Source: JAJYKN01 sp035516155 (GTDB lineage: Bacteria; Nitrospirota; UBA9217). From it: a stretch of DNA of 64,000 nucleotides. The notes beneath the pieces are model-generated. The model was not told the origin of the DNA. It saw only the letters and a list, made by a program, of their open reading frames with translations, and did not search any database. The stretch spans positions 1 to 64,000 of the forward strand of contig DATJAP010000038.1 of NCBI GenBank assembly GCA_035516155.1. The letters are read 5' to 3'. Both the position numbers and the translations under genes were made by a program. This document shows, one piece after another, positions 8,319-17,378 of the stretch (positions are counted from its first letter, which is position 1; each line of letters starts with the position of its first letter).

Positions 8319-9086
8319 TTACTTCTTGGGGGCTGCCGCTTCCTTCTTGGGGGCTGCCGCTTCCTTCGTCGGAGCCGCTTCCTTGGCCCCTTCTTTGCCC
8401 TTGGCTTCGGCAGCCGGAGCAGCGGCAACTTCGCCCTCTTTCTTGGGTTTCTTGACCAGCTCCGGCTCGCCTGCCTCCGCACCCACTGCAGGGGTCGCGG
8501 TAAGCATGGCCTCAAGCTTGGCCTCGGATATTGGCGGCTGGATCGTCGCAACCGTTGAGTCACCGTCGGTCAGAATCCTGATGCCTTCCGCTACTTTAAG
8601 ATCACGCACATGGAGCGACTCGTTGATCTTGAGTTCCGAAACGTTGACCTCGATAAAATCGGGGATCAAATTCGGCAGACATTCGACATCAAGCATCCGC
8701 TGGCCAAACTGGAAAATGCCGCCTTCCTTCACGCCCACGGCGCTGCCCACAATGTGGACCGCTACCTGAATCTTTACCTTCTCGTTGAGCGCTACTTCCA
8801 TGAGGTCGACATGCATGAGCTTGCCGCTCCTGGGATCCAGCTGGTAGTCCTTTATCAAGGCCAGCTTCTCCGAACCATCTTTGCCGTCCAGTTTGAGATT
8901 GATGAGCGCGTGCTCACCTCCCTCTGTGTTGAGGATGCTCGTAATATCCTTGTTGCCCATCGAGATGGGCACAGATTTACCGTGGCTGTAAAGAACCGCC
9001 GGTACCCTCTGATTTCTTCTTAGGCCCCTGGCAGCTCCCTTGCCCGCCTTTTCCCGAACTTGTGCTGATAATGCGAACTTTTCCAT
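8319..9086 (-). CDS. rplY: 50S ribosomal protein bL25 (Ctc/TL5 form)
   Basis: Binds 5S rRNA in the large subunit. The N-terminal L25 domain (about 1-95) is followed by the TL5-type beta domain (about 96-190), which makes this the long Ctc form. The last 45 residues are a low-complexity Lys-Ala-Pro-Glu tail with the near-repeat KKEAAAP, visible in DNA as a 21-base duplication around 8320-8370. Tails of this kind are common in this family and vary in length. The ATG at 9086 follows a GGAGG six bases upstream. Confidence 0.94.
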   Translation of the reverse strand: MEKFALSAQVREKAGKGAARGLRRNQRVPAVLYSHGKSVPISMGNKDITSILNTEGGEHALINLKLDGKDGSEKLALIKDYQLDPRSGKLMHVDLMEVALNEKVKIQVAVHIVGSAVGVKEGGIFQFGQRMLDVECLPNLIPDFIEVNVSELKINESLHVRDLKVAEGIRILTDGDSTVATIQPPISEAKLEAMLTATPAVGAEAGEPELVKKPKKEGEVAAAPAAEAKGKEGAKEAAPTKEAAAPKKEAAAPKK

Positions 9087-9105
9087 TTCTCCTCCGTAAT
9101 TAAGC

Positions 9106-9145
9106 GCCGTTTAAACGGCTTGATCAGTTTAAACGGTTTAAACTG
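9106..9145. repeat. two GTTTAAAC-centred inverted repeats
   Basis: GCCGTTTAAACGGC (9106-9119) is a perfect 14-bp palindrome. It is followed by CAGTTTAAA and TTTAAACTG (9125-9145) as an inverted pair around three bases. They fill the rplY-prs gap. A similar CGGTTTAAACCG palindrome occurs at 43815-43826 before nuoF. Confidence 0.7.
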
Positions 9146-9156
9146 TTTTCGTTCCA

Positions 9157-10110
9157 CTACACGAACAGCGAACTGAGCGACGTCTCCTCATGAATCCTTG
9201 TTATCGCCTCGGCAAGAAGCGGTGCGACGGAAAGGACCGTCAGCTTCTTGCACTCCTGCACTTTGCTGTCGAGGGCGATCGTGTTGGCAGTTATGAGCTC
9301 ATCAAGCGGAGAGTTGTTTATTCTCTGGATGGCCGGTCCTGAAAGCACTGCATGGGTGCAGGCCGCATAGATATGGACCGCTCCGTTGGCCTTCAGCGCC
9401 CCTGCGCCCTCGGTCAAGGTGCCTGCCGTATCCACCATGTCGTCGAGTAACAGGCAATCGTGTCCCCTTACATCTCCGATGATATGCATGACTTGGGCCA
9501 CATTTGGCTTATCACGCCGCTTGTCGATGATCGCCAGTGCGGCATCGAGCCGCTTTGCAAATGCGCGGGCGCGCTCCACGCCCCCGGCATCCGGCGAAAC
9601 GACCGTCAGATTGCTGAATTTCTTCCCCCGAAGATAATCGAGGATCGCCGGAGCGGCAAAAAGGTTGTCCACGGGAATATTGAAGAACCCCTGAATCTGC
9701 CCGGCATGAAGATCCACCGTGAGCACCCGGTTCGCTCCCGCCGTCGTTATGAGATCGGCTACGAGCTTAGAGGTAATGGGAACACGAGGCTGCACCTTTC
9801 GGTCCTGTCTGCTGTACCCGTAATAGGGAAGCACAGCCGTGATCCTCGCTGCGGACGCGCGTTTAAGCGCGTCAATCATGATCAGAAGCTCCATGAGATG
9901 CCGGTTCACCGGACTCGCCGTGGGCTGTACCACGAACACATCCATGCCGCGCACGTTGTCCACAATCTGCACGTTGATTTCGCCGTCACTGAACTGGCCG
10001 ACCAGGGCATTCCCCAGCGGAATGTTCATCCGTTGGCAGATTTCCTTCGCCAGCGGCGTATTGGCGTTCCCGGAAAAAATCTTGATTTCCTGACCTCGTA
10101 TTTTTACCAT
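9157..10110 (-). CDS. prs: ribose-phosphate pyrophosphokinase
   Basis: Makes PRPP from ribose 5-phosphate and ATP for purine, pyrimidine, His and Trp synthesis. The 317-residue length is standard. Seen in order: the N-terminal FSGNANTPLAKEI, the flexible loop YGYSRQDRK, the metal-binding DLHAGQIQGFF and the PRPP-binding LLDDMVDTAGT. The pentose-phosphate operon at 24-29 kb supplies its substrate. It is 23 bases downstream of the tRNA-Gln gene on the same strand and is probably co-transcribed with it. Confidence 0.97.
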   Translation of the reverse strand: MVKIRGQEIKIFSGNANTPLAKEICQRMNIPLGNALVGQFSDGEINVQIVDNVRGMDVFVVQPTASPVNRHLMELLIMIDALKRASAARITAVLPYYGYSRQDRKVQPRVPITSKLVADLITTAGANRVLTVDLHAGQIQGFFNIPVDNLFAAPAILDYLRGKKFSNLTVVSPDAGGVERARAFAKRLDAALAIIDKRRDKPNVAQVMHIIGDVRGHDCLLLDDMVDTAGTLTEGAGALKANGAVHIYAACTHAVLSGPAIQRINNSPLDELITANTIALDSKVQECKKLTVLSVAPLLAEAITRIHEETSLSSLFV

Positions 10111-10133
10111 CAGAACCTCATCCTTCGGAATAC

Positions 10134-10207
10134 TGGTTCGGGGACAGGGAGTCGAACCCCGATTAAAGGCTTCAAAGGCCTCTGTCCTACCATTAGACGA
10201 TCCCCGA
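10134..10207 (-). tRNA. tRNA-Gln (anticodon TTG)
   Basis: The minus strand folds as a full cloverleaf: acceptor TCGGGGA with TCCCCGA, D arm with GGTAGGAC, anticodon stem GAGGC/GCCTT with loop CTTTGAA (anticodon TTG, reads CAA), and T arm GGGGTTCGACTCCC. Discriminator A is followed by an encoded CCA (10134-10136). The tRNA-Gln-prs pairing is a conserved arrangement. Confidence 0.97.
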
Positions 10208-10240
10208 ATCGGAGCTGCAGCCCCCCTGCCTCCGTGGGCT

Positions 10241-10275
10241 GAAAAACATCAAAAGGATAGGCGTACGCCTATCCT
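10241..10275 (-). terminator. terminator downstream of spoVG
   Basis: AGGATAGGCG and its exact complement form a perfect 22-bp palindrome at 10254-10275. On the minus strand it is followed by TTTT, four other bases and TTTTT. It separates spoVG from the tRNA-Gln-prs unit. Confidence 0.65.
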
Positions 10276-10323
10276 CTCATCTCGGATGCAGAATCGGCAG
10301 AACTCATGTCCTTCTTCTATGTG

Positions 10324-10626
10324 TCAATGCGTTTCAACGTCTTTCGGAGTAAGTTCCCTCTTCGTGGGATTGGCCAGTTCTCGCTCGTACTCCGCCAGGA
10401 CCTTCTTTTCGATCATCTGTCTCGTTTCGCTATTCAGCGGATGGGCTATATCCTTGAATGTACCGTCCTTCATTTTGCGGCTTGGCATGGCTACGAAAAG
10501 CCCCGTGTTCCCATTGATGACCCGTAGATCCCTGATTAAAAAAACATTGTCGATCGTTATCGTTGCATAGGCTTTGAGCCGTTCCTCATTATTGACCGGA
10601 AATACTCTGACCTCTGTTACTTCCAT
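10324..10626 (-). CDS. spoVG: SpoVG family RNA/DNA-binding regulator
   Basis: A 100-residue SpoVG protein starting MEVTEVRVFPV, with the conserved LKAYATITIDNVFLIRDLRVI and GLFVAMPSRKMKDG stretches. SpoVG proteins bind nucleic acid and act as global regulators in Firmicutes, spirochaetes and others; here no sporulation role is implied. The ATG at 10626 has a near-perfect GAGGAGG seven bases upstream, which excludes the five extra codons open upstream. It follows ispE closely, the same order as in many Gram-positive and delta-type genomes. Confidence 0.95.
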   Translation of the reverse strand: MEVTEVRVFPVNNEERLKAYATITIDNVFLIRDLRVINGNTGLFVAMPSRKMKDGTFKDIAHPLNSETRQMIEKKVLAEYERELANPTKRELTPKDVETH

Positions 10627-10675
10627 ATGCCACCTCCTCATGGTGAAAAAACGGCTTGTGTGGAGGCACTTATTA

Positions 10676-11563
10676 TCACACCAACGGCACCCTTTCTCCC
10701 CGCGATGATTCCGTAAGCGGCGATTCGGTTAAAGTCCTTGTTACGAAAATTCGCCACCCCTCCTGCGAGAGGTTTTCGGCGGCGGTACGGCATGCGTACT
10801 CGGTTTCGAAAATGCCGAAGACAGTTGGTCCGCTCCCGCTCATGCACACACCCAAAGCCTGTTGGGCCACGAGAGCTTCTTTTATCCTGTTGATCACCGG
10901 GTGAGCAGCCGCGGTCACGGCTTCAAGATCGTTGTGAAGCCCCTCGGCGATATTTCGGACCGTAAGCCGTGCAATTTTATTACAGTCAACTTTCTTTGTC
11001 AACCTCAAATTTAAGTTTTTATAGACCCACGCCGTAGAGGTTTCAAACCCCGGGTTGACTAGCAAAACCCAGCACATCGGCGCCGGATCCATCGGCGTCA
11101 CCAAATCTCCCCGTCCCCGGGCCAAAGCGGTCGGGCCGAAGAAGAAAAAAGGTACATCCATTCCGATCTTCGCTCCGATTGCGGCCAATCGGTCTGCCCC
11201 GAAACGTGTCCCGAGCAATCGGTTCGCCGCCTCAAGCACCGCTGCGGCGTTGCCGCTTCCGCCTGCAAGCCCGGCGGCAACAGGGATGTTCTTTTTAATC
11301 TCGATTGAAAGCCCCTCGCCGCTCCCGGCGGCTTTGAGCATCTCATACGCCGCTTTCCAAGCGGTGTTCCCTTCTCCCGACGGCACTGCTCCTTCGTTGC
11401 AACTGACCCGGATGCCTTTCCCGTCGCGGGTAACCGTTATTTCGTCACAAAGACTCACCATCTGCATCAGCATCTCCACCTCATGGTATCCGTCAGGGCG
11501 TTTGCCCAGAACCGACAGGCAGAGATTTATCTTCGCAGGGGATCGAAGTATGAGTGTCTTCAT
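10676..11563 (-). CDS. ispE: 4-diphosphocytidyl-2-C-methyl-D-erythritol kinase
   Basis: Phosphorylates CDP-methylerythritol in the non-mevalonate isoprenoid pathway. It is a GHMP kinase of 295 residues: N-terminal SPAKINLCLSVLGKRPDGYHEV, the ATP-binding PVAAGLAGGSGNAAA near residues 91-105 and the C-terminal GVCMSGSGPTVFG motif 3. The order ispE-spoVG-tRNA-Gln-prs is conserved. Confidence 0.95.
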   Translation of the reverse strand: MKTLILRSPAKINLCLSVLGKRPDGYHEVEMLMQMVSLCDEITVTRDGKGIRVSCNEGAVPSGEGNTAWKAAYEMLKAAGSGEGLSIEIKKNIPVAAGLAGGSGNAAAVLEAANRLLGTRFGADRLAAIGAKIGMDVPFFFFGPTALARGRGDLVTPMDPAPMCWVLLVNPGFETSTAWVYKNLNLRLTKKVDCNKIARLTVRNIAEGLHNDLEAVTAAAHPVINRIKEALVAQQALGVCMSGSGPTVFGIFETEYACRTAAENLSQEGWRIFVTRTLTESPLTESSRGERVPLV

Positions 11564-11607
11564 CGCACTCCCTTATATAATATTATCACTCTTCTGAATG
11601 TGGTTTT

Positions 11608-12390
11608 CTATTTTCTATTTTCATTCCCCGGATCTTCTGTAAGGCTAAAGGCCTCATTGCCGATCGCTATGTTTACTTCGGCTTCGTGATAAACGATCGT
11701 TAATTGTAAGCTTTTTTCAGGGTTATCAATCTCGATCTGCGTTGGGAGGGGGTAGTGAGAAATTTCTTCGACGCGATCGAACCACGCCTTGAAGAGAATG
11801 CTGCCCGAACGGGATAATTCATAGGAGTGAATCCGCGGTTGTCGATCCGGCTGATCAACAGGGTAAGAGACCCGGACCGTCCGGAGAAGGGCGCCGCTAC
11901 TCAACCTCAGAAGGCATTCGTTGTTCGTTCCGCACAGAAGAACGGGCAATGCAGTCTTGCCCACGTCCGGTATATTGCCGGACAGAATCGCGCATAATTC
12001 AGATGGTTCCAGACCCTTCCCCAGGAATTGCTCCAGCCCTGCGGGCCCTGTGTGGTCAATTCTGTTCTCTTCCGGCAGACGAAGCAGAAATTCCTGCCCG
12101 TCCCAGACAATGACCATTATTGACTGGCCCAGCGGGCCATAAGCCTCCAGCCGGAGCCGGCACTGATCATCAACCACAACGCCGACAGTGTCGAAGGTGC
12201 GCTTCCGACCGCTCTTCGCGAAGGTCGCGCTTGCCACGGCTTTGAGGCCCGTAAATGCATGCCGCTGCCGATCCAGCGCCTCCAGCAAGGGAGCGGCAGG
12301 GACGGCGGTCATGGCGATCTCCGTTTTTTTTGGGTAGCAGGCGAACAGGAGAGGAACGATGAGTGAGGCGATCAGTCCGGCGGTTTTCAC
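11608..12390 (-). CDS. outer-membrane lipoprotein, DUF4292/LolB-like
   Basis: A 260-residue lipoprotein: hydrophobic signal peptide and lipobox LFAC with Cys18. The body (about 45-255) is all-beta in character and fits the LolA/LolB or DUF4292-like half-barrel group, with FTGLKAVASATF at the start, WDGQEFLLRLP in the middle and LPTQIEIDNPEKSLQLTIVY near the end. Such proteins carry or receive lipids at the outer membrane. It overlaps the upstream TPR lipoprotein gene by 4 bases and is followed 44 bases later by ispE. LolB sits next to ispE in E. coli too, which supports a LolB-like role. The family assignment is from residue pattern only. Confidence 0.65.
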   Translation of the reverse strand: MKTAGLIASLIVPLLFACYPKKTEIAMTAVPAAPLLEALDRQRHAFTGLKAVASATFAKSGRKRTFDTVGVVVDDQCRLRLEAYGPLGQSIMVIVWDGQEFLLRLPEENRIDHTGPAGLEQFLGKGLEPSELCAILSGNIPDVGKTALPVLLCGTNNECLLRLSSGALLRTVRVSYPVDQPDRQPRIHSYELSRSGSILFKAWFDRVEEISHYPLPTQIEIDNPEKSLQLTIVYHEAEVNIAIGNEAFSLTEDPGNENRK

Positions 12391-14135
12391 TGCTTACCTT
12401 TTTTCCCCGGCTTTACATCCTTTAAAAGCTCGTCAAGATTACCGAATCCCATCTCTTTGAACTTCTCCCGGAGTTTCTTATTCTCGGGATCCAGTTTCAG
12501 GGATTTGAGCCATTGCTCCCGGGCCTTGACTCCATTGGAAAGCTTAAGATAAATATCACCGTAATGTTCTCGCATGACGGGGTCTTCCGGCACCTTTGCA
12601 ATAGCGTTCTGCATGACTTCCAGAGCGTCATTCAGCATGCCTTTCTGGTAATAGGCCCAGGCCAGGCTGTCGAGAATGTATCCGTTATCAGGCTTGACCT
12701 GAAGGGCGCGTTTTATGAGTATAATCGCCTCGTCCAGGTTCTCCCCCTTTTCCGCATAGGAGTAGCCCAGATAGTTCAAGGCATCGGCGTTGTCTGGCTT
12801 CAGCTCAATTGCCTTCTTGAGGGCCTCGATCATCGCATCCCGCCTGCCAAGTTTTTCATCGGCGACGGCAATCGCAAAAAAAAGATCATCGCGATCCGGT
12901 GCGAGCTGGAGTGCCCGGTTTAAGGTATCGGCCGCCTCCGGATATTTTCCAATGTCCATATAGGCATTGGCAAGATACAGATACAGCTCGGATTTTCCCG
13001 GCTGCTGAGCAATCGCCTTTTCCAGAAACGGCACCGCTTCAGCAGTCTTGCCTTGCTGGGCATAAATATAGGCAATCTGGAGAACAGCATCGGTATCATC
13101 CGGAGCGGCCGCCAGGACAGCCTTGTATTCGGTAAGCGCTTCATCATACCGGTTGAGCGCCAGGAGCGTCGACGCGAGATATCGTTTGACCTTCAGCTCT
13201 CCGGGGATTGCCTTAGATACCGTCTTGAAGGCATCAACCGCCTGCTCATACTTCTTCTGCTCGGCATAGATAAGTCCCATCTTGACAATGGCGTCGTAAT
13301 TCCGGGAGTCTTGTGCAACCACCTCTTTGAACTGCTCCAGTGCGCTATCGAGGTCATTCTGCTGGATATAGAGCTGACCGAGATGCTGACGGACCTCATT
13401 GTTGTGAGGATTGATGCTAACGGCCTTTTTATAAGCCTCTATCGCTTCGGGGACTTTGTCCATCAATTCATAGACCAGTCCCATACTCGTGTATCCGGGA
13501 TCGAAGTCATCGCGCAGGGAGACCACGCGGTTGAATTCAACGAGTGCCTCTTTTAACCTCTGTTGCTCCGTGTAAATTCTTCCGAGATAGTAGGGAGACA
13601 TAATAGAGCTGGGGTTCACCGCTCCAAGAGTCTGAAATGTTTTAATTGCCTCGTCGAAGCGTTTCAGTGATGCGAAGAGTGAACCGAGGTATATATAGGC
13701 GTCTTCCTGCTTCGGATCGATAGTGATCACCTGACGATATGCGGCAATAGCTTCGTCGTATTGTTTCCGGGCTGAATAAATGCCGCCCAGCAGCATAAGC
13801 GCCGGTACGTTCGTGGAGGGGGCTTCAACGGCGAGCCGGGCATACTGAACCGCATCGTCCAGTTGTCCCTTATGCGCGGCAATGCTTGCAAGGGAAAGCG
13901 AAATTTCCGCGGACTTCGGATCCAGATTATGCGCCTTTTCAAATTCCTTTTGCGCACCGTCGAAGTCGCCTTCCTGCTCCATTAAGGAGCCGACCATGAA
14001 ATGATAATAGGCATCGGCCTGATCGCGGTCAGCCGGACGCTCCTTCCCCATCGTTGTTTCCGGCATGCGTGGGGGCAATGGAGTACAGGAAAAAGCGAAT
14101 AAAATAAGGACGATGAGGGCAACGGTTTTTTTCAT
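12387..14135 (-). CDS. TPR-repeat lipoprotein
   Basis: A 582-residue protein with a lipoprotein signal peptide (MKKTVALIVLILFAFSC, lipid Cys17) followed by about fifteen tetratricopeptide repeats with typical YxxLGxxY and AxxxPxxxxA patterns, ending in a basic tail. It is probably anchored at the inner face of the outer membrane and acts as a protein-protein scaffold. The ATG at 14135 has AGAGG just upstream; 15 more codons are open to 14180 but do not begin a signal peptide. It overlaps the following lipoprotein gene by 4 bases, so the two are likely co-translated. The specific partner is unknown. Confidence 0.85.
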   Translation of the reverse strand: MKKTVALIVLILFAFSCTPLPPRMPETTMGKERPADRDQADAYYHFMVGSLMEQEGDFDGAQKEFEKAHNLDPKSAEISLSLASIAAHKGQLDDAVQYARLAVEAPSTNVPALMLLGGIYSARKQYDEAIAAYRQVITIDPKQEDAYIYLGSLFASLKRFDEAIKTFQTLGAVNPSSIMSPYYLGRIYTEQQRLKEALVEFNRVVSLRDDFDPGYTSMGLVYELMDKVPEAIEAYKKAVSINPHNNEVRQHLGQLYIQQNDLDSALEQFKEVVAQDSRNYDAIVKMGLIYAEQKKYEQAVDAFKTVSKAIPGELKVKRYLASTLLALNRYDEALTEYKAVLAAAPDDTDAVLQIAYIYAQQGKTAEAVPFLEKAIAQQPGKSELYLYLANAYMDIGKYPEAADTLNRALQLAPDRDDLFFAIAVADEKLGRRDAMIEALKKAIELKPDNADALNYLGYSYAEKGENLDEAIILIKRALQVKPDNGYILDSLAWAYYQKGMLNDALEVMQNAIAKVPEDPVMREHYGDIYLKLSNGVKAREQWLKSLKLDPENKKLREKFKEMGFGNLDELLKDVKPGKKGKQ

Positions 14136-14229
14136 GCCTCTAAGTCTATGCGAAGCGTTATTGGGTGTCAAGGCAAACATTCATTCCCCTATAGGATTTC
14201 CCGGGATTGAGGGCGGGTGTTGAAGACCC

Positions 14230-15021
14230 CTACGATACGGCAGGCGGACGATGGTAAGTGCTGATGAGCGTCTTCACCCGTTCGAGGCTCCTCTCGACAT
14301 CGTCCTTGTCATGGGCCTCGATCGTAAATACAGGCAGCCGTGCATGGATGCTCATGAGGGCGAAAAATTTATCAAAGTCGACTTTCCCCCGACCCAGCGC
14401 CCAATGGGAGTCCGCAGTTCCATCATTATCGTGGAGGTGCACCTCCACAAGATGACGCCCCAGAACCTCGAACCATCGTTCCATCGGGACCGAGGAGAAG
14501 AGATTGAAATGCCCAGTATCGAAACAAAAACCGAAGTCCGGATTATTGATTTTTTCGATGAGCATCTGGAGCGCATCCGGATCCTCGTCGAATACATTTT
14601 CAACGGCAACACGCAGTCCGGTCTTCGAAGCGGACTCCATGACCTTGTACCACGTATCGGCACAGTAATCGAGCCACACATCCCTGCGTCCGCTGTACCG
14701 CCATCGGTCATAGGCGGCGTGAAACACGGCTGCCCGTGGCTTGAGAATGGCTGCAACATTCAGAAGCTGCCGGAAACGCACCTGGGTCACGGAGCGCACC
14801 ATCGGATCGATGGCACCTGGATTCAGGTCCATGAAAGGAGCGTGGAGCGTCAATTTGGGGTTCCAGTCAAAACGTTCGATCAGGCTCTCCAAATCGCTCT
14901 TTTCAATCTGATCAAGGACGGACGATGAAAAATAAATTTCAAGATCGTAGCGCCGGAGCCTGATCATCTCAAAAAAATCCTTCAACTTCGGGTAAGGGAT
15001 GTGAATGTGAACGGGCTCCAT
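14230..15021 (-). CDS. sugar phosphate isomerase/epimerase-like TIM barrel (AP endonuclease family 2)
   Basis: A 263-residue xylose-isomerase-like barrel. Metal-binding positions are visible in VFHAAYDRW, VAVENVFDE, FCFDTGHFN, LVEVHLHDNDG and the final FTIEAHDKDD. It could be a sugar isomerase/epimerase, a hydroxypyruvate isomerase-like enzyme or a DNA repair endonuclease IV relative; the lack of the full endonuclease IV zinc set makes the first more likely. The ATG at 15021 overlaps the TGA of the upstream FmdB gene by one base, which indicates translational coupling. Confidence 0.75.
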   Translation of the reverse strand: MEPVHIHIPYPKLKDFFEMIRLRRYDLEIYFSSSVLDQIEKSDLESLIERFDWNPKLTLHAPFMDLNPGAIDPMVRSVTQVRFRQLLNVAAILKPRAAVFHAAYDRWRYSGRRDVWLDYCADTWYKVMESASKTGLRVAVENVFDEDPDALQMLIEKINNPDFGFCFDTGHFNLFSSVPMERWFEVLGRHLVEVHLHDNDGTADSHWALGRGKVDFDKFFALMSIHARLPVFTIEAHDKDDVERSLERVKTLISTYHRPPAVS

Positions 15022-15314
15022 CAGGGCTCGGCCTTTGGCGGGCAGGAGCCCGAACAACACCCTGAAGCGCAGGCGGCCGCGGGCTTCGGCTCGCTTGCAG
15101 TTTTTCCCGTCGAAGTCGCTTCTTTCCTGTCTTTTGAGGGATAATCTGTCGCGTACCAGCCGCTTCCCTTTAAAACGAAAGCCGTGGGCGATAACACCTT
15201 CCGGAGCGATGAAGCGTTACAGAGCTTACAGACTGTCAGCACCGGATCGCTGAACTTCTGGGTGACCTCGAAACGGCCACCGCAGCTTGCGCATTCATAT
15301 TCATAAATCGGCAT
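15021..15314 (-). CDS. FmdB-family zinc ribbon protein (first copy)
   Basis: A 97-residue protein starting MPIYEYECASCGGRFEV, with paired CxxC knuckles (Cys8/Cys11 and VCKLC). This is the FmdB/CxxC_CXXC_SSSS zinc ribbon, first linked to regulation of amidase and formamidase genes. The tail is variable and ends in a Cys/Ser/Gly cluster, ACASGCCSGSC. Function unknown beyond zinc binding. Coupled to the TIM-barrel gene by a one-base overlap. A second FmdB gene lies at 19682. Confidence 0.85.
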   Translation of the reverse strand: MPIYEYECASCGGRFEVTQKFSDPVLTVCKLCNASSLRKVLSPTAFVLKGSGWYATDYPSKDRKEATSTGKTASEPKPAAACASGCCSGSCPPKAEP

Positions 15315-15583
15315 CAAGGACCTCCACTCATACTATCAAGGTTGAACTCTTATTATAAACAATAGCCCTCATAAAAACAAGTATTTTTGCCCCGGCCGGT
15401 CTCAGCAGCATAGGGGAAGGGAATCATCAAAGCAACTCTTTCTCTCGTCAAGAAAGTACGCAAAAAAACTAGTTTTTTATAACCCCACCGGAGCTGACGG
15501 TTACCAGCAGCTCAATGCCCCGCCTCCCTCCTCTTTTGCAGAATCCGGTACGAGGATCTGACGGCGGATTTCGCGTTCGCAAG

Positions 15584-17278
15584 CTATCTGATAATCACTC
15601 GATCGCCGGTTCCCTCTTTCACATTTGATTCCGGCGTGCGGTCCGATAGTCCTCCGAAATTCACCTCATCTCCGACATTGATCCCCGATCCTGCCGCGGT
15701 TTCGAGCACCGAGGAGATCCTTTGTATCGAAGGGTAATATTTCGAACTGCCGGGTCTGCACTCCGGATAGACCCGGACGACCCTCCTGTCAGGTCCGATG
15801 AAGATAATATCGATCGGATAGCCGACGCTTCCCATCCAGAAGGTAACAGCCTTGGGCTCCGGAAATAAAAATAGAGCAGCCTCCCTGTCATTTAACTTCC
15901 GGAATTCTTGCAGCCCTTGCGTCCGTTTGTCAATCGTATCGCACAGCAGCACGATCCTGAATGTTTTTAAGGCGGAAGAAGCGGACCTTACCGTTGCCGT
16001 CATAGTCTGAACGGGCTGACCGCGAAGAGAGGATTCCGCGCCGAGCGCTACCCTGATTTCAACAGCAAGAACAAGAATCCCGAAGGCCAGCGTAATAATC
16101 GTGATCAGAGCGCCAACGCGAACATATTCCAGGAACGCAATTTCCACCCTCCTCCGGGCTTGCTGAGCAACAATGAGGTTCGCCACCGAACCGATGAGCG
16201 TCAGGTTTCCTGCAAGCGTGCTGCTCATGGCCAGGGAAAGCCATGCGATCCTGTCGTTTCCCAGTGTCTGTATAAGGGGCTTGAGCAGCATCACGGCGGG
16301 AACATTGCTCACCATATTCGAGAGAATCATCGATACAGCGGACAAGCCCGCAATGCGGCCGATAGGGGAAAATGTTGAAAGATCGCCGGCGCGGCTGATG
16401 ACCGCTTTGGCAAGTCCGGACGACTCCACCCCGTGCATCACCACGAAGAGGCCTGAAAAAAACAGCAGGAGCGTCCAGTCGATGCCTTCGAGAACCGTTT
16501 CCGTTCGCACCCCTCCGATGAGCAAAAGCGTGACCGCGCCTGCGGCTGCGACCAGTGAATAGGGATATCCCATTGAAAATGCGAAGAGCACGCCTGCACA
16601 GGCCAGCAGCGACTTTGCGAGCAGGGGCTTTTTGACCTGGTAATCCGGAATCCGCGGTCTGGAAAGGACCGCGCCCGTTTTAATCTCTTTGCGGTAAACG
16701 AATCTGATGACGGCAATGCAGACGCAAAATCCGATAAGCGCGACGGGAAAAAGCGCTCCGAGAAAGGACAGATAGGGAATCTTCGATGTGATGCCGATTA
16801 ACATATTTTGCGGATTGCCGGTCACGGTCATAACGCTGCCGACATTCGATGAAGTCGCAAGCGCCAGGAGGTACGGCATGGGGTTCACCCCGAGCTGTGC
16901 AGTCACTTCAAGGATAATCGGAGTGTAGAGGAGGCATATCGTATCATTGACGAACAGGGCGGACAGCAGTCCCGAGGAGAGAGTGACAAAAACAAGAAGC
17001 TGAAAAGGCGTCCGCGAAAGCGAGAGGATTTTATCGGCCATGAGCTCGAAGAAGCCAGCCATTTTAAGATAGACGGTGATGATCATCATTCCAAGGAGCA
17101 GCAGCAGGGTGTGCATGTCGATCGCGGCAAAGGCCTCGTCGAGGCTCACAACACCGAAGACGACCATCAACACAGCGCCCACGAGCGCGCCAGCCGGCCT
17201 GTCAATGTGCAGCCGGGGGATCTGGCGCAGGCCGATGAAAATATAAGTTATGAGAAAAATGACGAGCGCGGTCACCAT
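15584..17278 (-). CDS. ArsB/NhaD-type ion transporter fused to a DUF192 domain
   Basis: A 564-residue fusion. Residues 1 to about 410 form an ion-transporter-superfamily permease with 11-12 hydrophobic segments and the paired motifs SALFVNDTICLLYTPII with SSNVGSVMTVTGNPQN in the first half and SNMVSNVPAVMLL with GNLTLIGSVANLIV in the second, as in ArsB, NhaD and the anion transporters. Residues about 430-545 are a DUF192 domain (TFRIVLLCDTIDKRTQGLQ, FPEPKAVTFWMGSVGYPIDIIFIG, GINVGDEV), normally a small secreted protein. The link has a hydrophobic stretch ending in ALGAESS, so DUF192 would face the periplasm if that segment crosses the membrane. Substrate unknown (sodium/proton, arsenite or anions). 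Confidence 0.85.
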   Translation of the reverse strand: MVTALVIFLITYIFIGLRQIPRLHIDRPAGALVGAVLMVVFGVVSLDEAFAAIDMHTLLLLLGMMIITVYLKMAGFFELMADKILSLSRTPFQLLVFVTLSSGLLSALFVNDTICLLYTPIILEVTAQLGVNPMPYLLALATSSNVGSVMTVTGNPQNMLIGITSKIPYLSFLGALFPVALIGFCVCIAVIRFVYRKEIKTGAVLSRPRIPDYQVKKPLLAKSLLACAGVLFAFSMGYPYSLVAAAGAVTLLLIGGVRTETVLEGIDWTLLLFFSGLFVVMHGVESSGLAKAVISRAGDLSTFSPIGRIAGLSAVSMILSNMVSNVPAVMLLKPLIQTLGNDRIAWLSLAMSSTLAGNLTLIGSVANLIVAQQARRRVEIAFLEYVRVGALITIITLAFGILVLAVEIRVALGAESSLRGQPVQTMTATVRSASSALKTFRIVLLCDTIDKRTQGLQEFRKLNDREAALFLFPEPKAVTFWMGSVGYPIDIIFIGPDRRVVRVYPECRPGSSKYYPSIQRISSVLETAAGSGINVGDEVNFGGLSDRTPESNVKEGTGDRVIIR

Positions 17279-17378
17279 GAGTCGCAGTGTACCACGTTGG
17301 AGCGGGCAATTTCAAGCAACTGCGGCTGAGGCAGGGGGTTTGTGTTCCTCTCGGATGTCCTGTAGCGGCGAACGGGCC

